This document shows positions 28,956 to 38,741 of a stretch of DNA of 64,000 nucleotides, piece by piece. The position numbers and the translations under genes were made by a program. Each line of letters begins with the position of its first letter. The first letter of the stretch is position 1. The notes beneath the pieces are model-generated. The model did no database searches and was not told where the DNA came from. It saw nothing but the letters and a program-made list of their open reading frames with translations. The stretch spans positions 62,001-126,000 of the forward strand of contig NZ_JXST01000005.1 in assembly GCF_000878195.1 (NCBI RefSeq), read 5' to 3'. Origin of the DNA: Mycolicibacterium llatzerense. Lineage in GTDB: Bacteria; Actinomycetota; Actinomycetes; Mycobacteriales; Mycobacteriaceae.

Positions 28956-29345
28956 ATGACGAACGCGAGCACGAATATCGACACGGTCCTGGCGTCTTTC
29001 GAAGAGCGGTGGAGCCCACGAATCCTGGCCAACGTCAACGATTGGGACGTCCGGCTGGCCAAGATAGAAGGCACCTTTGTGTGGCACTCCCACCCCGAGA
29101 CCGACGAGCTGTTCATCGTGCTCGACGGCAACATGGATATTCACCTGCGCGAGTCAGGTGACGAGAGGGTCGTGCACCTCGGACGCCATGACGTGTTCGT
29201 TGTTCCCCGTGGCACCGAGCACTGTCCGCAATCCTCGACCGGTGCAGCGGTGATGCTGCTCGAGCCGACCGGGACGCTCAGCACTGGTGACTACGAGGGA
29301 GAAATTCCGGTCCACATCACCTCGACCACCGGGCTGCCGGCATAA
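28956..29345 (+). CDS. Cupin domain protein
   Basis: A 129-residue single cupin. HSHPETDELFIVLDG forms motif 1 with the metal-binding His pair and Glu, and GRHDVFVVPRGTEHCP motif 2 with the third His. CAAGAT lies 6 nt before the ATG; the longer frame from 28845 reads into the AraC gene and is rejected. Cupins of this size bind small molecules or act as simple oxygenases or isomerases; the function here is unknown. Divergence from the AraC/GATase1 gene suggests shared control. Confidence 0.82.
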   Translation: MTNASTNIDTVLASFEERWSPRILANVNDWDVRLAKIEGTFVWHSHPETDELFIVLDGNMDIHLRESGDERVVHLGRHDVFVVPRGTEHCPQSSTGAAVMLLEPTGTLSTGDYEGEIPVHITSTTGLPA

Positions 29346-29354
29346 CCTCGGCGG

Positions 29355-30599
29355 TCAGCGCGCTCCGCGGATCGCGGTCAGCCCGCGCATGGCGTGGTAG
29401 ATCACCAGCGCCGCAATGGAACCCAGCGCGATACCGGTGAACGTCAATGGTCCGGCCTGCCAGGTGAAATCGGCGATACCGATGATGAGCGGGATAGCGG
29501 CGGTCATCTGGTTGATCGGCTGGGAGAAATCCACGTGGTTGGTCAGCCAGATCCGCACCCCGAGGATGCCGACCAGACCGTAGAGCACGATCGTCGCGCC
29601 GCCCAGCACGCCGGGCGGAATGGCGGAGATGGCGGCACCGACCTTGGGGCACAACGACAGTACGACGGCCACCACGGCGGCGACCCAATACGCGGCGGTG
29701 GAGTAGATGCGCGTCGCAGCCATCACCCCGATGTTCTCGGCGTAGGTGGTGGTGGCCGATCCACCGCCCGCTCCGGCCAGCACGGTGGCCACCCCGTCGG
29801 CCGCCAGCGCCCGTCCCATCAGGGGATCCAGATCGCGGCCGGTCATTTGGCCAACTGATTTCACGTGCCCGATGTTCTCGGCGATCAGTGCGATCACTGC
29901 CGGCAGGAACATCGGCAGGACCGCCAGACTGAATGACGGACCATGGAATTCGGGCAGCCCGATCCACGGGGCGGCAGCGATGGCCGCGGTGTCGACCTCG
30001 CCGAGGGCCAGCGCCAGCAGATAGCCGATGACCACGGCGAGGAAGATGGCCAGCCGGCCGATGATGCCGCGGAAGAACGCCAGCGTCGCGACCAGCAGCA
30101 CGAGCGTCACCAGGCCGACCAGCGGTCCCTTCTCGAAATTGTGCTTCGCCGCCGGGGCCAGGTTGAACCCGATGAGGGCGACGATCGCGCCGGTGACCAC
30201 CGGCGGCAGCGTGGCATCCAGCCAGTGCGTGCCGACCAGATGCACGACCCCGCCGACGAGGATCAGCAGCACACCCACGGCGATCAAACCGCCCAGCGCG
30301 CTACCGGTTCCGTGCGACGCGACCGCGGCGGTCACCGGCGCGATCACCGAGAAGCTGGATCCGAGATAACTCGGCAGCCGGTTTCCGGTGATCAGCAGGA
30401 ACAGAATTGTGCCGACGCCGGAGAACAACAGCGTGGTGGCCGGCGGGAAACCGGTCAGGACCGGCACCAGGAAGGTGGCGCCGAACATCGCCACCACATG
30501 CTGTGCGCCGATACCGATGGTGCGGGGCCAGCTGAGCCGTTCGTCGGGCGCGACGACAGCGGCGTCCGGTCCTACCGGCTTCCAGGGGAGCGCAACCAT
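29355..30599 (-). CDS. uraA: Uracil/nucleobase permease (NCS2 family, UraA-like)
   Basis: A 414-residue, 14-segment nucleobase:cation symporter of the NCS2 family. LPSYLGSSFS in helix 3, IALIAENIGHVKSVG with the substrate-binding Glu in helix 8, and TTTYAENIGVMAATR in helix 10 are the UraA signatures. It imports uracil using the proton gradient. CAATAT precedes the ATG by 6 nt. No pyrimidine gene is adjacent. Confidence 0.9.
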   Translation of the reverse strand: MVALPWKPVGPDAAVVAPDERLSWPRTIGIGAQHVVAMFGATFLVPVLTGFPPATTLLFSGVGTILFLLITGNRLPSYLGSSFSVIAPVTAAVASHGTGSALGGLIAVGVLLILVGGVVHLVGTHWLDATLPPVVTGAIVALIGFNLAPAAKHNFEKGPLVGLVTLVLLVATLAFFRGIIGRLAIFLAVVIGYLLALALGEVDTAAIAAAPWIGLPEFHGPSFSLAVLPMFLPAVIALIAENIGHVKSVGQMTGRDLDPLMGRALAADGVATVLAGAGGGSATTTYAENIGVMAATRIYSTAAYWVAAVVAVVLSLCPKVGAAISAIPPGVLGGATIVLYGLVGILGVRIWLTNHVDFSQPINQMTAAIPLIIGIADFTWQAGPLTFTGIALGSIAALVIYHAMRGLTAIRGAR

Positions 30600-30641
30600 C
30601 CGGTCATATTGCCCGATGGGGTGCGTCTTCGCGCGGGAGTG

Positions 30642-31474
30642 CTAGCCGAATTCGAGCAGGGTCATGGCGGGCCGGACCGCGTCGAACAACGACGGGAACC
30701 GGTGCGCCGTCGACATCATGGCGTTGAGCACCCGGCTGCGAGTGGCGGGGGCCTCGACGTCGTGGACCGCTCGAATTCCCGGGATGGTGTCGACCAATCG
30801 CGCGGCCTGGCTTGCCGACAGGGTGAACGGCATCGGCGGCACCCGGTAGCGCAGGGAGGTCCGCATCCCGCGTCCGACCATTCTGGCGAACAGTGCGGGC
30901 GGCGAATCGAACATCAGTCGTCCGCCCGGGAACCGTTTGGCGCACTCGGCGATCAGCCCCAATGACTCCTCGGGCTGCAGGTACATCAACAGGCCTTCGG
31001 CCGTGATGAAGACGCCCTCGGACGTGTCGACCTGGTCCATCCAGCTGTAATCCAACGCCGACTGTGCGCACACCGAAACCCGGTCCGATGCCGGCAACAG
31101 CTGGCTGCGGACCTCGATCATCGGCGGTAGATCGACTGTCAGCCAATGGAATTGCGGATCGGGCTCAGTCGCGGAAAGTCGGTAGAAGCTGGTCTGCAGG
31201 CCTTCGGCCAGCGCCACCACGGTCGCCTTCGGGTGGTCGCGCAGATAGTCGCGAGTGGCGCGGTCGAACGCCAACGCGCGCAGCGCCATGTCGGGGCGGC
31301 TCGAATAGCCGAACTTGGCGAAATCGAAGTCGATGCGGTCCACCAACTCGACCGCCACCGGATCGTCGATGATTCCGTCGGGTCGGCGGGCTTCGCTGGC
31401 CCGGACCTGGAGGGTCATCAGTGCCGTCTCGGATACGCCGGTCAGTGCGCTGCCGTCGATCTTCGGGGTTGAAC

Positions 31475-31478
<4 letters not shown>
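30642..31478 (-). CDS. omt: Leucine carboxyl methyltransferase-like O-methyltransferase (Omt, Rv1153c-like)
   Basis: A 278-residue protein of the mycobacterial LCMT/PPM1 family. VVALAEGLQTSFYRL is a variant of SAM motif I, and FITAEGLLMYLQPEESLGLI is the characteristic motif of this family. It overlaps the DUF1697 gene by 4 bp, so they are co-translated. Position next to the Rv1155-like gene supports the Rv1153c assignment. Many relatives methylate polyketide or small acids; the substrate is unknown. Confidence 0.78.
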
Positions 31479-32506
<1,028 letters not shown>

Positions 32507-32524
32507 ACGCGCTACGCTGCGTGT

Positions 32525-32713
32525 ATGGCCGAGAACTCCGACGAAGGTTCAGCATCGCCCGACGAGACCAAGCGGAAGTTTCGCGAGGCGCTCGAGCGTA
32601 AGAAGGCCGGTACCGCCGGCGCCGCCGCAAACCAGGATCGTGGGGCCAAGCAATCCAAGTCGCACGGCGCCGTCGGTGGTGGCCGCCGGGAGTTCCGCCG
32701 CAAGAGCGGCTAG
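32525..32713 (+). CDS. DUF5302 small protein
   Basis: A 62-residue, highly charged protein. ETKRKFREALERKKAG at residues 14-29 is the helical DUF5302 core, followed by a Gly/Ala-rich basic tail (GGGRREFRRKSG). TACGCT lies 6 nt before the ATG. Function unknown; it may bind nucleic acid or ribosomes, judging by charge only. Confidence 0.82.
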   Translation: MAENSDEGSASPDETKRKFREALERKKAGTAGAAANQDRGAKQSKSHGAVGGGRREFRRKSG

Positions 32714-32720
32714 CGCCTTT

Positions 32721-32782
32721 CGCGAGCAGACACAAAACTGTCCCTTTTCCCACGAAGAGGGACAGTTTTGCGTCTTCTCGCG
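32721..32782. repeat. Palindromic repeat family A, copy 2
   Basis: A 62-bp inverted repeat, CGCGAGCAGACACAAAACTG on the left and GACAGTTTTGCGTCTTCTCG on the right, around a CTTTTCCCACGAAG loop. It lies between convergent genes and could serve as a bidirectional terminator. One arm has CACAAAA instead of CGCAAAA. Confidence 0.85.
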
Positions 32783-32790
32783 GAGATCAA

Positions 32791-34074
32791 CTAATCCCGG
32801 GCCAGCAGCCGGGCCCCGACGAGCGCCACCAGCATCACCGAAACACATTGCAGGCCGGTATCTTTCAGGCCCCAGCCGACTGAAGCCAGGGTGGCGGCGC
32901 CGGCGACGACCAGCAGGGTTCCGACGGCCGCGCTGCGCCAACCAGGTTCAGAGACCTGGCCGCCGTCCCACAGCGGCAGGGGGTTGTTCTCCAACGGCCG
33001 CAGCAGCAGGAACAGCCCGGCGACCAGCACCGCCATGAGCGCCACCTGGTAGACGCTCAGCACCAGGAAGTGCGGCTGGCCGGGGTAGCGGGGCAGACCC
33101 GCCAGATCGAAGGCCAGGTGCATCCCGAGCAGTGCGGGCATGTGCCACAGGTAGAGCGTCATGGCGCCGGTGTTGCCGATCACCGCGAGGCGCCACACCT
33201 GCGGCCGGGCGGCCCAGCGGCTGATGGCCGGTGCGGCGGCAATGGCGAACGCGCACATCATGATTGCGTGACCGGCGAGCAGCAGCGACGGCGGCGTCAT
33301 GTTCTTGATGTGCTGGGTCTCGATGCCGACCAGACTCAGCTCGTAGGGGCCGACCCAGACCATCGCGACGTTGACCGCCAGCATGGCCAGGCCGACGCGC
33401 AGGGCGGCTGCGGTGGTCAGCAGTCCGCGGCGGTAGGCCACGCCGAACATGCCGGGAATCAGCCACACCACGAAATTCACATAACCCAGCGCGGACCAGG
33501 CGTGGTCGTTGATGCGGATGGCATCGACCAGGGCGACCAGGGCGTAGGTGCCGGCGACGGCAGCGACGAGCTGGCCGAGGGTGGTGATCCGCATCAGCAG
33601 CGGCACCGCTGCCAGCACCATCACGTAGGCGCCCAGGAACCACAGCAGCTGGATGCTGATGCCGGCGATGGGTTCGTAGACGTGGATCGGCAGCAGCGGC
33701 TTGAGGATCAGCAGCGCCGCGGCCCAGAACGCCAGGTAGTAGAACACCGGCCGGTACAGCCGGGTGCAGCGCTTGAGCAGCCAGCCGCCCCAGCTCATTC
33801 CGCTGCGGTACGACGCGGCCGAGGCCGCGACACCGGCGAAGAAGAACAGCGGCATGATCTGGAAAATCCAGGTCAGCGCCTGGAACACCACCGACGTGGT
33901 GAGCAGGTTGCCCCACCGGAAGACATCGTTTTCGATGATGCTCGTCGCCATGATGGTGTGACCGGCGACGACGCCGATCAACGAGACGATGCGGATGACG
34001 TCGATGGCGCGGTCGCGGTCGACCGGCGTGCGCTGCGCGATCTCGGCAGCAGAAGGAAAGACGCGGGTGGTCAT
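32791..34074 (-). CDS. Acyltransferase family 3 membrane protein (OafA-like)
   Basis: A 427-residue protein with about ten membrane helices. DRDRAIDVIRIVSLIGVVAGH contains the conserved His of the acyltransferase 3 family at the first helix, and FFFAGVAASAASYRSG with LKRCTRLYRPV follows. TLYLWHMPALLGMH is the late conserved motif. Such enzymes move acetyl or other acyl groups onto exported sugars or lipids. TACGTT is 7 nt before the ATG. It opens the accessory block that interrupts the Rv1155-Rv1156 order. Confidence 0.85.
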   Translation of the reverse strand: MTTRVFPSAAEIAQRTPVDRDRAIDVIRIVSLIGVVAGHTIMATSIIENDVFRWGNLLTTSVVFQALTWIFQIMPLFFFAGVAASAASYRSGMSWGGWLLKRCTRLYRPVFYYLAFWAAALLILKPLLPIHVYEPIAGISIQLLWFLGAYVMVLAAVPLLMRITTLGQLVAAVAGTYALVALVDAIRINDHAWSALGYVNFVVWLIPGMFGVAYRRGLLTTAAALRVGLAMLAVNVAMVWVGPYELSLVGIETQHIKNMTPPSLLLAGHAIMMCAFAIAAAPAISRWAARPQVWRLAVIGNTGAMTLYLWHMPALLGMHLAFDLAGLPRYPGQPHFLVLSVYQVALMAVLVAGLFLLLRPLENNPLPLWDGGQVSEPGWRSAAVGTLLVVAGAATLASVGWGLKDTGLQCVSVMLVALVGARLLARD

Positions 34075-34118
34075 GCCTTCGAACGTAAGGGCCGACCCCC
34101 TAGGTATTGCTACTCAAA

Positions 34119-35288
34119 TTACGCTGACCTGCGGCGTTCCTGCCACAGGACAGCGGCCAGGCAGACGGCCGCCAGGACGGCGATGACGACGGCGAAGCTG
34201 ACGCCGGCTGCCTGCAGACCCCAACGCTGGGCGGCGAACCCGAGGCTGACGACCGGCAGCGAGATGGCCACGTAGGCCACCACGAAGTACGTCGAACTGA
34301 CTTCGGCGCGACGCTCGGTCGGGGTGCCTTCGACGACGGCCGCCAGGCCGCGACTGAAGCTGATGCCCTGCCCGACGCCGGCCACCACGGCCGCGGCCAG
34401 CAGGCCGGCCAGCGACGAAAACTGCAGTGCCACAGCCAGAATCGCCATGCCCGCGACCAGGAGCGCGCAGCCCAGCGCGACGGCCCGCGGGGGATGGAGG
34501 CGTCGGCCGGCCAGCTGAGCGGCGGCCGAGGCGGCGAAGATCGAGGCCGCTACGGCGCCGCCGACAGCGTGGTTGTCGATGCCGATGACGCTGCTGACGA
34601 ACGACGGCGCCACCGCGGTGAACAGGCCCATCACCGCGAAGCCCGCGAAGGCGGCGGTGGCGGCGAGGACGAACGTCGCGCGGACTTCGGCGGGGACCGA
34701 CAACCGCTGGAAACCGATCCGGCCGGTGCGGCTCGAGGTCTCCGGGACCAACCAGACCGCCACGATGGCCAGCACCGCCAACACGATGTGCACGAGGAAC
34801 GGCAGCTGCAACGGGTGCGGCAGGTACTGCACCAGCAGGCCGGCCACGACGGGTCCGGCGCCGAGCCCGCCGATGTTGGCGATGGTGGCACCGGCCGCGG
34901 CCTGCTCCCGGCGGGCCTCGGGCACGGACTCGACGACCGCGGCCGTCGCCGTGCCGGTGAAGATGCCCGCCGACAACCCGGACAACAACCTGCCCACCAG
35001 CAGCAACGGCACGCTGTCGGCGTAGAGGAAGACGACGGCGCTCGCGATGGCGGCGAGCGCCCCCGCGATCAGCACCGGCCGTCGCCCGACGGCGTCGGAC
35101 CAGCGGCCGAACAGCAGCAGTGCGGCCAGCACGCCGATGGCGTACGCCGAGAAGATGACCGTCGTCGTCAGGACCGCGAAGTGCAGCTCGTGCGCGTACA
35201 GCGCGTAGATCGGGGTCGGCAGCGTGGTGCCCAACATGATGGCGGCGAAGGCATAGGCCAGCAGCGGAAAGCCAAGGCGCGAGGTCAC
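34119..35288 (-). CDS. MFS transporter (sugar/drug exporter-like)
   Basis: A 389-residue major facilitator with 12 helices. LFGRWSDAVGRRPVLIAG is the loop 2-3 motif and GRLLSGLSAGIFTGTATA follows. The GTG at 35288 is preferred because CAAACT lies 6 nt upstream; the frame from 35339 runs into the regulator gene. It lies 58 bp downstream of the XRE-cupin gene on the same strand and may export or import the compound handled by the aldolases. Confidence 0.8.
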   Translation of the reverse strand: MTSRLGFPLLAYAFAAIMLGTTLPTPIYALYAHELHFAVLTTTVIFSAYAIGVLAALLLFGRWSDAVGRRPVLIAGALAAIASAVVFLYADSVPLLLVGRLLSGLSAGIFTGTATAAVVESVPEARREQAAAGATIANIGGLGAGPVVAGLLVQYLPHPLQLPFLVHIVLAVLAIVAVWLVPETSSRTGRIGFQRLSVPAEVRATFVLAATAAFAGFAVMGLFTAVAPSFVSSVIGIDNHAVGGAVAASIFAASAAAQLAGRRLHPPRAVALGCALLVAGMAILAVALQFSSLAGLLAAAVVAGVGQGISFSRGLAAVVEGTPTERRAEVSSTYFVVAYVAISLPVVSLGFAAQRWGLQAAGVSFAVVIAVLAAVCLAAVLWQERRRSA

Positions 35289-35346
35289 GGTTCGAGTTTG
35301 GAGCACGGGTAGGGCAACGCGGGCGGGACGCGCTGGCATTCCTCGG

Positions 35347-35877
35347 TCAGCGGATTGTCCGGGGTGGCGCCGGCGACGTCACGACAACCGCGACGGCGGC
35401 GTCGTCGCCGACCTGGCGGAGCTTGTGCTGCGTGGCGGCGTCGAAATAGGCGCTGTCGCCGGCGGACAGCTCGACGAGACGGCCGTCGTAGTTGAGTTCG
35501 ATTGTCCCCGAGTGGACGAACACGAACTCCTGACCGGGATGCGTCGGGTGGGCATGGGCGGCGAACTGGCGGCCGGGCCGCACCACGAACGGCGACATGG
35601 CTTTGCCCAGCATCCCTGACGCGATCGCGTGATTGCGGGCGGTGCCGCGGTCGGCGGCGCGTTCGACGGTGAACGTGCTGACTTCCGGATCGTCGGAAAA
35701 GAGTTGCGCCACATCCACATCGAGCGTTCGGGAGATTTTGAGCGCCGCGGCGATCGACGGCACACTCTGGCCCCGCTCGACCTTGGACAGGTAGCTCTTG
35801 GTCAGCCCGGTGCCGGCTGCCAGCTCCTCCAGCGTCATCCCGCGTTGCTGGCGCACCGCACGCAACAAGCCACTCAC
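35347..35877 (-). CDS. XRE family regulator with C-terminal cupin domain
   Basis: A 176-residue regulator: helix-turn-helix at residues 1-60 (TLEELAAGTGLTKSYLSKVE with RGQSVPSIAAALKI) and a cupin sensor at 100-165 (HAHPTHPGQEFVFVHSG and SAYFDAATQHKLRQVG). The GTG at 35877 lies 7 nt after TATCCT (complement of 35885-35890); no ATG is in frame nearby. It is divergent from the class II aldolase gene, with a palindrome in between. The cupin probably binds the pathway substrate. Confidence 0.87.
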   Translation of the reverse strand: MSGLLRAVRQQRGMTLEELAAGTGLTKSYLSKVERGQSVPSIAAALKISRTLDVDVAQLFSDDPEVSTFTVERAADRGTARNHAIASGMLGKAMSPFVVRPGRQFAAHAHPTHPGQEFVFVHSGTIELNYDGRLVELSAGDSAYFDAATQHKLRQVGDDAAVAVVVTSPAPPRTIR

Positions 35878-35903
35878 GGATGTGAGGATATCCCATTGAC
35901 TGC

Positions 35904-35939
35904 ATGACACATTGTGTCCTATGGTCAGCAATGTGTCAT
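35904..35939. promoter_or_regulatory. Aldolase promoter with XRE operator palindromes
   Basis: ATGACACATT (35904-35913) and AATGTGTCAT (35930-35939) are a perfect inverted repeat, and GACACATTGTGTC (35906-35918) is a second palindrome sharing a half-site. A promoter for the aldolase (TTGACT at 35896-35901, TATGGT at 35920-35925) is covered by these sites, which fits repression by the divergent XRE-cupin protein. Confidence 0.6.
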
Positions 35940-35977
35940 TGAGGTGCGGCCACGCACCAAAGCTGAGGGGAGTACCG

Positions 35978-36763
35978 ATGACCGACACGATGCACGACTC
36001 CAAGGGCGAACTGATGCAGCGCGCCGAGGACGGACTGAACCGCCATATCGCGGAGTCCAACCTGACCGTCCGCCAGAAGCTGGCGCTGACCTGCCGGGCG
36101 CTGTTCGACGCCGGACACGACTCGGGCCTGGCCGGGCAGATCACCGCCCGCGCCGAGGAGCCGGGCACCTACTACACCCAGCGACTCGGCCTGGGCTTCG
36201 ACGAGATCACCGCAGGCAACCTGCTGCTCGTCGACGAGGATCTCAACGTCCTCGACGGCGGCGGAATGGCCAACCCCGCCAACCGTTTTCACTCCTGGAT
36301 CTACCGAGCCCGGCCGGACGTGAACTGCATCGTGCACACGCACCCGTTCCACGTCGCGGCGCTGTCGATGCTCGAAATTCCGCTGATCGTCTCGCAGATG
36401 GACATCGCGCCGCTGTACGACGACTGCGCGTTCCTGGCGGACTGGCCCGGCGTGCCGGTGGGCAACGAGGAAGGCGAGATCATCTCCGGTGCGCTGGGGG
36501 ACAAGAAGGCAATCCTGCTGGCCCACCACGGTCAGGTGGTCGCCGGGGCCAGCGTCGAGGAAGCCTGCTCGCTGGCCATGCTCATCGAACGCGGGGCCAA
36601 GCTCCAGTTGGCCGCCATGGCCGCCGGCACCATCGCCCCGCTGCCCGACCGGCTGGCCCGTGAAGCCCACGACTGGACGCTGACGCCCAAGCGCAGCATC
36701 GCCAACTTCGCCTACTACGCACGGCGCGCGCTGGGGCGCCACCCCGACGCCCTCGACAACTGA
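35978..36763 (+). CDS. Class II aldolase/adducin family protein
   Basis: A 261-residue zinc-dependent aldolase or decarboxylase-like protein. HTHPFHVAALSML carries two metal His, LAHHGQVVAGAS the third, and the fold begins with GHDSGLAGQITARAEE. The enzyme should cleave or decarboxylate a hydroxyl-containing acid or sugar. GAGGGG precedes the ATG; the frame from 35912 overlaps the operator. It forms an operon with the DapA-like gene 24 nt downstream. Confidence 0.87.
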   Translation: MTDTMHDSKGELMQRAEDGLNRHIAESNLTVRQKLALTCRALFDAGHDSGLAGQITARAEEPGTYYTQRLGLGFDEITAGNLLLVDEDLNVLDGGGMANPANRFHSWIYRARPDVNCIVHTHPFHVAALSMLEIPLIVSQMDIAPLYDDCAFLADWPGVPVGNEEGEIISGALGDKKAILLAHHGQVVAGASVEEACSLAMLIERGAKLQLAAMAAGTIAPLPDRLAREAHDWTLTPKRSIANFAYYARRALGRHPDALDN

Positions 36764-36787
36764 CGAACCCAGAAGGGACACGACCCC

Positions 36788-37666
36788 ATGACCGATATCC
36801 ACGGCATCATCGCCTACCCCATCACCCCGTTCACCGCTGACGGCGCCACCGTCGACACCGCCACGTTGGCGGCCGTCGTCGAGCAACTGGTCGGCACCGG
36901 CGCGCACGCCATCGCCCCGCTGGGCAGCACCGGCGAGTCGGCGTACCTCACCGAGGACGAGTTCGACGCCGTCGTCGACGCCACCGTCGCCGTCGTCGAC
37001 GGCCGGGTCCCCGTCATCGTCGGAGCGTCAGATCTGACCACCGCCAACACCATTCGGCGCGCACGGTACGCGCAGCAGGCCGGCGCCGACGCCGTGATGG
37101 TGCTGCCGATCTCGTACTGGAAGCTGGGCGAGCGGGAGATTTTCCAGCACTACGCCAGCATCTCGGCCGCCGTCGACCTGCCGATCATGGTGTACAACAA
37201 CCCCGCGACCAGCGGCATCGACATGCAACCCGAACTGCTGGTGCGGATGTTCAACGACATCGACAACGTCCGCATGGTCAAGGAGTCCACCGGCGACCTC
37301 AACCGGATGCTGCGGATCAAGGAGCTCTCCGGCGGCACGCTGCCGTTCTACAACGGGAGTAACCCGCTGGTGCTCGACGCCCTGCTGGCCGGCGCGTCCG
37401 GATGGTGCACCGCCGCACCGAATCTACGTCCGCAGCCGTGCCTCGATCTGTACGACGCGGTGCGGCGCGGCGATCGGGCTCGCGCGCAGGAGATCTACGA
37501 CGATCTCGCGCCGCTGCTGCGCTTCATCGTCGCGGGCGGACTGCCGACGACCGTCAAAGCCGGACTGGATCTGTTGGGGCGCAATGCCGGGGCTCCGCGT
37601 CCGCCGTTGCTGCCGCTCGACGAGGCCGGCCGCGCCGAACTCAAGGGCCTGCTCGCCGACGCGTGA
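36788..37666 (+). CDS. DapA/N-acetylneuraminate lyase superfamily aldolase
   Basis: A 292-residue TIM-barrel Schiff-base aldolase. GSTGESAYLTEDEF forms the substrate loop, IMVYNNPATSG carries the conserved Tyr, and RMVKESTGDLNRM the Schiff-base Lys. The gene follows the class II aldolase with AGAAGGG before the ATG and is likely co-transcribed. It is more likely a catabolic hydroxy-oxo-acid aldolase or dehydratase than the housekeeping lysine enzyme, given its context. Confidence 0.85.
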   Translation: MTDIHGIIAYPITPFTADGATVDTATLAAVVEQLVGTGAHAIAPLGSTGESAYLTEDEFDAVVDATVAVVDGRVPVIVGASDLTTANTIRRARYAQQAGADAVMVLPISYWKLGEREIFQHYASISAAVDLPIMVYNNPATSGIDMQPELLVRMFNDIDNVRMVKESTGDLNRMLRIKELSGGTLPFYNGSNPLVLDALLAGASGWCTAAPNLRPQPCLDLYDAVRRGDRARAQEIYDDLAPLLRFIVAGGLPTTVKAGLDLLGRNAGAPRPPLLPLDEAGRAELKGLLADA

Positions 37667-37672
37667 GTGCGC

Positions 37673-37969
37673 CTACTCGACCGGGCAGGCGTACTTTCTG
37701 GCGACGTCCATCACCCGCTGCTGGGCGCCGGGGCCGATGACGCCCTGCGCGGCCAGCTCCAGATTGATGTAGCCGGGGAGGCCGCCGATGCACGCCTGGT
37801 GCGCCACGCGCCACGCGGTATCCGGATTCAGGTTGTAGCCGTTGCGCTCCAGGCCCTGCAGGTATTGGTCGAACTGCGGCGTGCCCTGGTCCGGTATGGC
37901 GCTGGCCGCGCCGGCCAAGGCAATGGCGGCAGCGATCGCTGCGATAAGAGCCGCGACTGCACGTCTCAT
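37673..37969 (-). CDS. Secreted DUF732 protein
   Basis: A 98-residue protein: signal peptide at residues 1-25 (hydrophobic, ending AGAASA), then the DUF732 domain, with QYLQGLERNGYNL, AHQACIGGLPGY and a second Cys in RKYACPVE. DUF732 proteins are small secreted mycobacterial proteins of unknown function. GTAGGGGGA lies before the ATG at 37969. The longer frame from 38020 has no such support. Confidence 0.85.
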   Translation of the reverse strand: MRRAVAALIAAIAAAIALAGAASAIPDQGTPQFDQYLQGLERNGYNLNPDTAWRVAHQACIGGLPGYINLELAAQGVIGPGAQQRVMDVARKYACPVE

Positions 37970-38089
37970 GTCCGTCCCCCTACAGGCATGTGAACCGGTT
38001 ACCGGCCTACACGTTCGCACATCGCACTGACTCAGAAACTCTGAACCGTCGTAATCGGGTTGGGGCTACCGGGGTCCTAAACTGGCGTG

Positions 38090-38668
38090 ATGTCGAAGCT
38101 GCAGCTGGTTCAGGAGCCGTCCGCCGACGCACTGCTCGAGTCCAACCCGTTCGCGTTGTTGGTCGGAATGCTTCTTGATCAACAGATTCCGATGGAAGTG
38201 GCGTTCGCGGGGCCGAAGAAACTCGAAGACCGCCTCGGTGGGCTGGAGGCCGGCGTCGTTGCCGACTACAACCCCGACAAATTCGCCGAGCTGTTCGCGC
38301 AAACCCCTGCGGTGCACCGGTTTCCGGGATCCATGGCCAAGCGGGTGCAGGCGCTGTCGCAGGTGATCGTCGACGAGTACGACGGCAACGCCGCGTCGCT
38401 GTGGACCACCGGCGACCCCGACGGCAAGGAGGTGCTGCGCCGGCTCAAGGCATTGCCCGGGTTTGGTGAGCAGAAGGCCAAGATCTTCCTGGCGCTGCTG
38501 GGCAAGCAGTACGGCGTCACGCCCGAGGGCTGGCGCACCGCGGCCGGCGACTACGGCAAGCAGGGCACGCACATGTCCGTCGCCGACGTCGTCGACAAGG
38601 GCTCACTGGACCAGGTCCGCGCCTACAAGAAGCAGATGAAGGCAGCGGCCAAAGCGGCCAAGGCCTGA
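38090..38668 (+). CDS. HhH-GPD family base-excision DNA glycosylase-like protein
   Basis: A 192-residue protein. MLLDQQIPMEVAFAGPKKLEDR and a helix-hairpin-helix with LPGFGEQKAKIFLALLGK resemble the HhH-GPD fold of DNA glycosylases, matching Rv1156. A catalytic Lys or Asp like that of the EndoIII group is not obvious, so glycosylase activity is uncertain. TAAACT lies 6 nt before the ATG at 38090. Confidence 0.82.
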   Translation: MSKLQLVQEPSADALLESNPFALLVGMLLDQQIPMEVAFAGPKKLEDRLGGLEAGVVADYNPDKFAELFAQTPAVHRFPGSMAKRVQALSQVIVDEYDGNAASLWTTGDPDGKEVLRRLKALPGFGEQKAKIFLALLGKQYGVTPEGWRTAAGDYGKQGTHMSVADVVDKGSLDQVRAYKKQMKAAAKAAKA

Positions 38669-38682
38669 TCCCGCTTTCGAGA

Positions 38683-38738
38683 GTGGGGGATTACGAGGAA
38701 ATTCGGGCGATTCTTCTCGTAAAACCCCACGGTCGACG
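38683..38738. repeat. Palindromic repeat family B, copy 1
   Basis: A 48-bp imperfect hairpin beginning GTGGGGGATTACGAGGAA and ending CGTAAAACCCCAC, followed by GGTCGACG. It lies between convergent HhH-GPD and nitroreductase genes. It is the most diverged of three copies (others at 44993 and 45983), all in the same orientation and of the same length. Confidence 0.8.
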
Positions 38739-38741
38739 CAA

